From assembly GCA_938015795.1 (NCBI GenBank), contig CALLXA010000128.1, positions 1 to 11,294 on the forward strand: a DNA stretch of 11,294 nt, read 5' to 3'. Both the position numbers and the translations under genes were made by a program. Source of the stretch: an uncultured bacterium (GTDB lineage: Bacteria > Patescibacteriota > Dojkabacteria > SC72). This document shows, piece after piece, positions 1-5,504 of this stretch (within the stretch, counting starts at the first letter, position 1; each line of letters opens with the position of its first letter). The notes under the pieces were generated by a model, which did not search any database, had not been told where the DNA came from, and saw only the letters and a program-made list of their open reading frames with translations.

Positions 1-1457
1 CGAATCCGAAATATCAGAGGCTAGAAGAAATAAATTACCTTGCTACCAAATACTACTACAAAGAATTAAAAGCAAATAAGATAGCTTTTGAATATATAAA
101 ACAGAGAAATTTTAAGGAAGAAACTATTAAAGAATTTGGTATTGGATATGCACCTAAATATCCTAAATTATTAGATTATTTACAAAAAAGTAACAAATTT
201 TCTAAAGAAGAACTTCTAGATTCAGGATTATTTACTTTAAAAGAGAATAAGGTTAGAGAAAAATTTTACGATAGAATAATGTTTCCAATAAGATCTACTA
301 GAGGAAAAGTTATTGGTTTCTCAGGACGAGTATTACCAGGGAATGACTACGGGCCCAAATATATGAATACCCCAGAGACTCCAATATTTCATAAAAAGGA
401 TAATCTTTTCGGATTATACGAATCCAAGCAAGAAATTAGGAAGAAAGATTTAGTAATATTGTGCGAAGGACAAACTGATGTTATTTCAGCACATCAAGCT
501 GGTATAAAAAACATTGTAGCTCCTCTTGGTACTGGTTTAACAAAGGAACAGGTTGAGAAACTATCACACCTTACAAAAAACTTACTGTTTATATTTGATA
601 GCGATAGTGCTGGACAAACTGCGGTAGAGAGAGGTTTTAAAATATCTTCAGAAATCGGTGTTTATCCATTTGCTGCAAATCCCAAACCATATAAAGATTT
701 AGACGAAATGCTTAAAGACAAGCCTTCCTTGATAAATGAGGTCATAGCCAACAAGCAAGATGCTTTCTCATATATGATATCTGATTACATACAAAATATA
801 GATCTTGGTACATTAGAAGGACAAAACAAAGCTTACAAATATTTCGACGAACTCTTAAGTAATGTAAAAGATCATAAGTCACTAGATTACTACCGATCTA
901 AAATAGTGAAGCTTACCAAACTAGAAGCCTATAATCCGAAAGTTGCTTCCAAAACACTTACAGTTACGAAGAAAAATCAATTCGAACAAAAAAATAACAA
1001 ATTCCCTATGAAAGATGATTTCCATATCAAAGAGTATTACTACATACAATACCTTACTTTACTAGATGACATAACGAAAGAAGACCTCATCAATATTGAA
1101 GATCTTAATAGTGAAGAAATAAAAGAAATATATAAAGAATTCAAATCTATCACAAATATAACAAGGGGTTCACTATACAAACGCCTAGAAAACAACATTT
1201 CCTTAAAAAAAGTACTAGAGGACTTGATATTTTCTGCCAATATGCTTCCCCAAGATCAGGAAACACTTAGAAAGGAACTTGAAAGACTAAAACGAGATAT
1301 AAAGATAGAATCGTTAACAAAAAAATTAAAAAATTTAAGTATAAAAATCGGCTTAGAAGAAGAAAGAAACAATACTAAAGAAAGTAACAAACTCTTAGAA
1401 GAGTATCAGAAATTAAATATAACTTTAAACAAATTAAAAGATGACAGAGATCTCTAA
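1..1457 (+). CDS. dnaG: DNA primase DnaG, 5' end outside window
   Basis: DnaG makes the RNA primers for DNA replication. The frame is open from the left edge (first full codon at 3), giving 484 visible residues; the ATG at 279 is internal, because the primase core continues upstream of it. Visible in order: the core subdomain before TOPRIM, ending in the family signature YDRIMFPI (about 264-287), then GFSGRV and the KYMNTPET block (about 309-374), then the TOPRIM domain with CEGQTD (catalytic Glu at 465-467) and DSDSAG (metal-binding Asp pair at 597-605), then KDLDEML (about 696-716). EGQTD and DSDSAG replace the commoner EGYMD and DGDxAG but keep the acidic residues. The charged, helical C-terminal third presumably corresponds to the helicase-binding region but is diverged. 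The CHC2 zinc-binding domain, about 100 residues, must lie upstream. The end overlaps the next gene by 17 bases, suggesting an operon. Identification is secure. Confidence 0.96.
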   Translation, partial: NPKYQRLEEINYLATKYYYKELKANKIAFEYIKQRNFKEETIKEFGIGYAPKYPKLLDYLQKSNKFSKEELLDSGLFTLKENKVREKFYDRIMFPIRSTRGKVIGFSGRVLPGNDYGPKYMNTPETPIFHKKDNLFGLYESKQEIRKKDLVILCEGQTDVISAHQAGIKNIVAPLGTGLTKEQVEKLSHLTKNLLFIFDSDSAGQTAVERGFKISSEIGVYPFAANPKPYKDLDEMLKDKPSLINEVIANKQDAFSYMISDYIQNIDLGTLEGQNKAYKYFDELLSNVKDHKSLDYYRSKIVKLTKLEAYNPKVASKTLTVTKKNQFEQKNNKFPMKDDFHIKEYYYIQYLTLLDDITKEDLINIEDLNSEEIKEIYKEFKSITNITRGSLYKRLENNISLKKVLEDLIFSANMLPQDQETLRKELERLKRDIKIESLTKKLKNLSIKIGLEEERNNTKESNKLLEEYQKLNITLNKLKDDRDL

Positions 1458-2370
1458 TTACGATCACTTCGATTACGATTACTCAGAATATTGGAAAGGT
1501 CGAACATATGAGAATGAATCAGAGAAAATGATTCTTTCTGAAATATTTTCAAATTACAAAGGGAAATGGTTTTTAGATGTAGGCGGATCATATGGAAGAT
1601 TAACATCTACTTACTACAACAGATATAGCCATCCAATTGTCTTAGACTATTCTTTAAAAACTTTACAAAAGAATTACCCTATTATTCAATCCAAATATCC
1701 AAATACCATATTCATTGCTGCAAATGCATACAAAATGCCCTTCAAAGAAGATACTTTTGATGGAGCTTTAATGGTAAGAGTTTTACATCATATCGAAAAA
1801 CCAGACCTATATTTCAAGGAATTAAAAAGAATTCTTTACAACAATTCTGTATATGTTCAAGAATTTGCAAACAAAATACATATAAAAGCACGTATAAGAG
1901 CTATTCTAAAAAAAGATTTTTCAATTTTTAACACAGAGGCTTACCAACAACCATCATCAAAAAACTATGAAGGTACAAAAGAAGGAGAAGAAGCACTCTT
2001 CCTAAATTACCACCCTAAATACATTAAAAATCTACTAGAGAAGAACAATCTTACATTGAAGAAAAAATACGGTTGTTCATACCTTAGATCACAACAGCTT
2101 AAGAAATTAATTGGTGAAGAAAGAATGATAGATATCGAAGAGATACTTCAAAAAACATTCTCATGGAGTAATATACCTCCAAGTATTTTTTACGAGACCA
2201 TCTTAAAAGATGACAATAAGAAAGCTGAAGGCACTGATAGTTTAAACGATATTTTAGTATGTCCAAAGTGTCATTCGAAATTAATTTTCTCCTCAAGCAC
2301 TGCAAGTTGTAAAAAATGTAAAAAAGATTATTACAAAAAAGATAATATTTGGGATTTTAGAGAAAACTAA
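1441..2370 (+). CDS. SAM-dependent methyltransferase with C-terminal Trm112-like zinc ribbon
   Basis: A 309-residue class I methyltransferase of the Methyltransf_11 type; the substrate is unknown. The SAM-binding motif I is LDVGGSYGRL (residues 45-54), the acidic residue after strand 2 is Asp69, and the post-motif region MPFKEDTFDGAL followed by VRVLHHIEKP (99-121) is typical of the family. Residues 145-260 form a variable helical region that may select the substrate. The C-terminus (272-309) holds two CxxC pairs, Cys274/277 and Cys290/293, followed by IWDF, resembling Trm112/UPF0434 zinc ribbons. The ATG at 1441 lies inside the dnaG end and has no Shine-Dalgarno; the sequence just after it reads as a normal methyltransferase N-terminus, so this start is preferred. 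The stop shares one base with the ksgA start. Context between dnaG and ksgA hints at an RNA or translation-related target, but a small-molecule or lipid target is equally possible. Confidence 0.85.
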   Translation: MTEISNYDHFDYDYSEYWKGRTYENESEKMILSEIFSNYKGKWFLDVGGSYGRLTSTYYNRYSHPIVLDYSLKTLQKNYPIIQSKYPNTIFIAANAYKMPFKEDTFDGALMVRVLHHIEKPDLYFKELKRILYNNSVYVQEFANKIHIKARIRAILKKDFSIFNTEAYQQPSSKNYEGTKEGEEALFLNYHPKYIKNLLEKNNLTLKKKYGCSYLRSQQLKKLIGEERMIDIEEILQKTFSWSNIPPSIFYETILKDDNKKAEGTDSLNDILVCPKCHSKLIFSSSTASCKKCKKDYYKKDNIWDFREN

Positions 2371-3116
2371 TGAAAGCAAAAAAATCTCTTGGTCAAAACT
2401 TTTTTGTTAATGATAATCTTGCAGACAAGATTGTAGAAAAGGTTTTGGAATCTAATCCAAAAACAGTCGTAGAAATTGGTCCTGGGAAAGGTTTTTTTAC
2501 AAGTAGGTTCATAGAAAAAGGCATTAGAACTATAGTTGTTGAAAAAGATAATACTCTAGCAAAAGAATTAAAATTTACATATCCAAATCTAATTGTAATT
2601 AATGAAGATTTTTTAGATTTAAATTTAAAGCTCCTTGATATAAAAGAATCTGAAACGGTATTCTTTGGCTCATTACCTTACAATGTAAGCAAACCAATTA
2701 TTAGAAAAATTCTTCAATCTGAATTTTTCCAAAGCTTTGCATATTTCATAATTCAGAAAGAAGTTGCAGAAAAATATATTTCAAAAGCTCCAAATAGCAA
2801 TATTCTATCCCTACAGAGCCAATTGTTTGCAAATTGTAAAAAGTTTTTTGATATTTCAAATGGATCATTTAGACCCATACCAAAAGTAACTAGTTCTTTT
2901 GTTGGATTCTCATCTGTAAAAATACCTTTTGAAATTCCAAATTTTAAAGAATTTAATACTTTTTTAATACAATGCTTTATATCTCCTCGTAAAACATTAC
3001 GAAACAATCTCAAATCATATTTAAAAGATCGCAATATCGAAACAGAATTTCTTTCAAAAAGACCTCAAGAACTTAGCTTGGAGGAATATTACAAACTTTT
3101 TACCTTTCTAAAGTAG
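2370..3116 (+). CDS. ksgA: 16S rRNA (adenine-N6,N6)-dimethyltransferase KsgA/RsmA
   Basis: KsgA dimethylates two adjacent adenosines in the 3'-terminal hairpin of 16S rRNA and acts late in small-subunit assembly. The protein starts with KKSLGQNFFVND (motif X, residues 4-15), then EIGPGKG (motif I, 35-41), VVEKD (Glu58, which should bind the SAM ribose), NEDFLDL (Asp80, adenine contact), motif IV GSLPYNVS (100-107), FRPIPKV and PRKTLRNNL, all family hallmarks. At 248 residues it is somewhat shorter than E. coli KsgA (273). One oddity: motif IV normally reads NLPY, and here the Asn is Ser101. The start codon forms TAATG with the stop of the methyltransferase gene, so translation is probably coupled. 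There is no clear Shine-Dalgarno. It appears to be the last gene of the dnaG transcript, because a promoter for the next gene sits directly behind its stop. Confidence 0.95.
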   Translation: MKAKKSLGQNFFVNDNLADKIVEKVLESNPKTVVEIGPGKGFFTSRFIEKGIRTIVVEKDNTLAKELKFTYPNLIVINEDFLDLNLKLLDIKESETVFFGSLPYNVSKPIIRKILQSEFFQSFAYFIIQKEVAEKYISKAPNSNILSLQSQLFANCKKFFDISNGSFRPIPKVTSSFVGFSSVKIPFEIPNFKEFNTFLIQCFISPRKTLRNNLKSYLKDRNIETEFLSKRPQELSLEEYYKLFTFLK

Positions 3117-3120
3117 CATT

Positions 3121-3129
3121 TGATATAAT
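3121..3129 (+). promoter_or_regulatory. Extended -10 promoter, predicted leaderless start at 3137
   Basis: TG-A-TATAAT is a perfect extended -10 element, with TG at 3121-3122 and TATAAT at 3124-3129. Only 7 bases separate it from the ATG at 3137, so a start site 7-8 bases downstream would fall at or beside the A of the start codon. No good -35 is present (TTTACC at 3099-3104 is weak and oddly spaced), as expected for an extended -10 promoter. It lies in the 20-base gap after ksgA. Confidence 0.7.
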
Positions 3130-3136
3130 GCTATAG

Positions 3137-3598
3137 ATGAAGAAAACGGATATCAAAGAACCAAAAGAAGTACAGTTAGATCTTGGTATCAAAGAACCTT
3201 TTAAGAACAGATTTTACAAGGTAAAAGATAAAGCAGATAGAGCTGTTAGAAGATTAGAAGTTAGGAAGTATCTCAAAGATCCTCTAACTTGGGCTATGAT
3301 AATAATCAGCATAATTCTTATCCTCACACAAATTTATTTGATATATTCAAATTGGAATAACTATCCTTCTCTAATTCCAATATTTAAATATCAAATTCAA
3401 AATATTAACAAATTAGGAGAAAGTATATACATATTAATATTTCCAATACTATCATTACTTTCACTTCTTTTTAGTAGTATTATAATTTCGAAGTATTACT
3501 CAAGAGAAAAATACTTAACAAAATTCCTCTTAGTAGCATCTTTTCTTAATACTTTTTCTCAAACAATCGTTTTAATTGATTTAATAAATAGTATATAA
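3137..3598 (+). CDS. Small membrane protein of unknown function, three predicted helices
   Basis: A 153-residue protein I cannot assign to a named family. Residues 1-50 are charged and probably cytoplasmic. Hydrophobic segments lie at about 52-71, 94-117 and 128-150. After the first helix comes a tryptophan/proline stretch (NWNNYPSLIPIFKY, 72-85), loosely reminiscent of DUF1648-like proteins; I do not claim membership. The tail contains the motif IKEP twice (residues 6-9 and 18-21), encoded by a 12-base direct repeat. The ATG at 3137 is chosen because a perfect extended -10 ends 7 bases before it. The gene ends one base before the GT4-like membrane protein begins, so the two are surely co-transcribed and may act together in the membrane. 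The reading frame is well supported; the function is not. Confidence 0.8.
   Translation: MKKTDIKEPKEVQLDLGIKEPFKNRFYKVKDKADRAVRRLEVRKYLKDPLTWAMIIISIILILTQIYLIYSNWNNYPSLIPIFKYQIQNINKLGESIYILIFPILSLLSLLFSSIIISKYYSREKYLTKFLLVASFLNTFSQTIVLIDLINSI
3151..3198 (+). repeat. 12-base direct repeat inside coding sequence
   Basis: TATCAAAGAACC occurs at 3151-3162 and again at 3187-3198, 36 bases (12 codons) apart and in the same frame. Each copy encodes the core of an IKEP motif in the N-terminal cytoplasmic tail of the three-helix membrane protein. It is probably a small in-frame duplication or a repeated peptide motif rather than a DNA site. Confidence 0.5.
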
Positions 3599-3599
3599 A

Positions 3600-4817
3600 A
3601 TGGATTTTTCAACACCTTTACAATTCTTAAACACCCTTATCTCTAATATACCTACTTCAATACTGGGATCTCCATATGCCAAATATTTACAATATTGGCC
3701 AATATTTCTCATTGGATTTCTCTTTGCATTGTTCGCAACACCAATACTTGGGCAAATCGCATTAAAATATGATATTACTTACAAACCACAATCAAAAAGA
3801 AAAGGTCGAGATCATGATAATCCAGAAAAAGCTATGCACGAAGGAATTATCCCTGGATTAGGCGGCTTAGCAATAATAATACCTGTGATATTTGCAATAC
3901 TCTTTTTCTTTAAATTAGATAGTTTTACATTACCAATCCTCTTAGCAGTTTCATTACTACTTCTAGGATCTTTTCTTGATGAAATATTTAATCTTCCAGC
4001 AAAAATACAATTTGGTTATCAATTACTTTCAGCTCTGATAATAGCTTTCTCAATAATTGATCTTTCAAATATCTCCCTTATTTCTGACTCTGCATTATCT
4101 TTAAACCTTTTTTCTTGGAAATTTGAAATACTTGGAATACAGCAATCCCTAGCACTTCCTGGAGATATCCTTCTAACAATATGGATTTTAATATGTATAA
4201 ATGCCTTTAAATGGACAGGAGGAACACCAGGACTGATAGAATCCAATTCATTGATCATATACTCACTAATCTTCATTCTCGCAGTTAGAGATGGTTCTCC
4301 ACTAGCAGCAACACTAAGTATACTTGCAGTTGGATCACTCTTTATCTTTTTAATTTTTTCATTACCACCTCCAAAGATATTCTCAGGATCACCTGGCAGA
4401 ACTTCATATGGTTTTTTGATTTGTGTATTAGCTTTAATTGCAGATGCTAAAATGGCTACCACAATAATGCTTTTGATAATCCCTTTGGTAGATTTTGTAT
4501 ATGTAATAGTAAAAAGATATATTACTTATAAACCAAAGAACCCTATTGATCTACTTAAATTAAATGACACAACACACTTACATCATCAACTTTTGAAAAT
4601 GAATCTAACCAGAAAACAAGTTATATTAGTAGAAACTATGGGAACATTGTTTTTAAGCTCTTTTGCTGTATTAACAACAGGTGCTTTAAGATATTTTGCA
4701 ATAATATTTTGCACAGCAATAGGAATCGGCTTCGTTGTTTTTATCAATATACAATCGCAAAGAAAACAAAAAGCCGAATCTAAAAAAGAAAGTCCAGAAT
4801 CAAAGTATTCTTACTAA
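3600..4817 (+). CDS. MraY/WecA-superfamily (GT4) membrane protein with degenerate active site
   Basis: Active relatives transfer a sugar-1-phosphate from a UDP-sugar to undecaprenyl phosphate at the inner face of the membrane, starting peptidoglycan, O-antigen or teichoic-acid synthesis. This 405-residue protein has about ten hydrophobic segments and the family landmarks in order: HEGIIPGLGGLAI (80-92), FLDEIFNLPAKIQ (125-137), NAFKWTGGTPGL (201-212), SGSPGRTSYGF (262-272), VDFVYVIVKR (297-306) and HLHHQLL (326-332). In active enzymes the second, third and fourth read DDxxDL, NxxDGxDGL and GDxGS. Here they are D127-E, K204-W-T-G-G-T-P-G and S262-G-S-P-G-R, so the second Asp of the DD pair and the Asp residues of the NxxDGxDG and GDxGS motifs are gone. 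It may be a binding or scaffold protein or a remodelled enzyme. The start is 1 base after the previous stop, without Shine-Dalgarno. Fold assignment is strong; activity is doubtful. Confidence 0.88.
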   Translation: MDFSTPLQFLNTLISNIPTSILGSPYAKYLQYWPIFLIGFLFALFATPILGQIALKYDITYKPQSKRKGRDHDNPEKAMHEGIIPGLGGLAIIIPVIFAILFFFKLDSFTLPILLAVSLLLLGSFLDEIFNLPAKIQFGYQLLSALIIAFSIIDLSNISLISDSALSLNLFSWKFEILGIQQSLALPGDILLTIWILICINAFKWTGGTPGLIESNSLIIYSLIFILAVRDGSPLAATLSILAVGSLFIFLIFSLPPPKIFSGSPGRTSYGFLICVLALIADAKMATTIMLLIIPLVDFVYVIVKRYITYKPKNPIDLLKLNDTTHLHHQLLKMNLTRKQVILVETMGTLFLSSFAVLTTGALRYFAIIFCTAIGIGFVVFINIQSQRKQKAESKKESPESKYSY

Positions 4818-4824
4818 ATATTCA

Positions 4825-4853
4825 TAGACAAAGATTTTCAACTCCTCTATAAT
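4825..4853 (+). promoter_or_regulatory. Sigma-70-type promoter, predicted leaderless start at 4863
   Basis: TAGACA (4825-4830, one mismatch to TTGACA), a 17-base spacer, then TATAAT (4848-4853). The ATG at 4863 follows after 9 bases, so the transcript should begin at about 4860-4863 with essentially no leader. This is the best complete -35/-10 pair in the window and occupies the only sizeable intergenic gap (4818-4862). No terminator hairpin for the upstream gene is visible here. Confidence 0.75.
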
Positions 4854-4862
4854 TTGATTAGT

Positions 4863-5504
4863 ATGAAAAAGAATAAAACTGCCATAATTACAGTAATAAC
4901 TGTAATTACACTATCATTAACACTATATTTTTTACCGCTTAAGTCTTTAATCGGAAGACTTCCTATAATAAATACTTTTTACAATAACACTTCTTTGGAA
5001 ATAATATCCCAAAGAAGTAAAGCCACAGTAATTATAAATGGTAAGAACTATGGAGAAACACCAACTACAGTGGAAAATTTACCGGAAGGTAAATATACTG
5101 TTGAACTAACTAGAGTTGCAGATGATGATACCTTTTACGAAACAGAAACTCTTAATATTGAAATGGCAAGAAACACCTCCGCTAGAATAGATATAGAAAT
5201 TGGTCCTAAAAGGATACTTCATGGAACAATACTTTACTACACATCAATACCTAAAACCTCTGAAAATGAAGGTCTATTAACAGTAACAAGCACTGCAGAT
5301 GATGCAAAAGTATATATAGATAGTGAATATATTAAAAAAGCACCTGTAGGTGGCTTAACCTTAAAAGACAATCAATACCAGATAAAGGTAACAGCAGAAG
5401 GATACGAACCCATTGAGATCCCCATCTTCATACGAAAAGGATATCATTTAAATCTAAAAACATATCACTTTCCAATACCAGTAAGTTTTGATACTGTTAA
5501 ATAA
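4863..5504 (+). CDS. Membrane-anchored protein with two PEGA domains
   Basis: A 213-residue protein with a short basic N-terminus, one hydrophobic helix at about residues 7-25 and an extracytoplasmic part. PEGA domains are small beta-rich modules of surface proteins, thought to mediate binding at the cell surface. Copy one spans about 41-110 (SLEIISQRSKATVIINGKNY, then GETPTTVENLPEGKYTV); copy two about 133-195 (LLTVTSTADDAKVYIDSEYI, then KAPVGGLTLKDNQYQIKVTA). Both show the pattern of a short strand, V-Y/I-I-D/N-G-like turn, TP/AP and a G-Y/N-Y-x-V strand. The ATG at 4863 is preferred over the in-frame TTG at 4854, because that TTG lies directly behind the TATAAT and would probably not be transcribed. 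The stop overlaps the start of the DUF4012 gene (TAATG), implying translational coupling and perhaps a physical partnership outside the membrane. Confidence 0.86.
   Translation: MKKNKTAIITVITVITLSLTLYFLPLKSLIGRLPIINTFYNNTSLEIISQRSKATVIINGKNYGETPTTVENLPEGKYTVELTRVADDDTFYETETLNIEMARNTSARIDIEIGPKRILHGTILYYTSIPKTSENEGLLTVTSTADDAKVYIDSEYIKKAPVGGLTLKDNQYQIKVTAEGYEPIEIPIFIRKGYHLNLKTYHFPIPVSFDTVK
4885..4908 (+). repeat. 10-base perfect inverted repeat near the 5' end of the PEGA mRNA
   Basis: TAATTACAGT (4885-4894), loop AATA (4895-4898), ACTGTAATTA (4899-4908). The arms are exact complements. It lies 22 bases inside the coding sequence, encoding the ITVITVIT run of the membrane helix, so the symmetry may only reflect the repeated codons. 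If the mRNA is leaderless, it would be a hairpin close to the ribosome entry point; alternatively it could be an operator. Confidence 0.5.

Noticed and set aside
279..281. ATG at 279 as the dnaG start
   Set aside because: The frame is open to the left edge and encodes recognisable primase sequence upstream, including the YDR part of the YDRIMFPI motif.
3577..3585. TGATTTAAT as an extended -10 for the GT4-like gene
   Set aside because: One mismatch in the hexamer, 14 bases from the ATG, no -35, and the gene is only 1 base behind the previous stop, so co-transcription is sufficient.
4019..4462. 147-codon open frame antisense to the GT4-like gene
   Set aside because: It lies wholly inside a clear conserved gene, has no recognisable domain, and its sequence mirrors the hydrophobic codons of the sense strand.
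4854..4856. In-frame TTG as start of the PEGA gene
   Set aside because: It directly follows the TATAAT, so it would precede or coincide with the transcription start; the ATG at 4863 gives a normal basic N-terminus.
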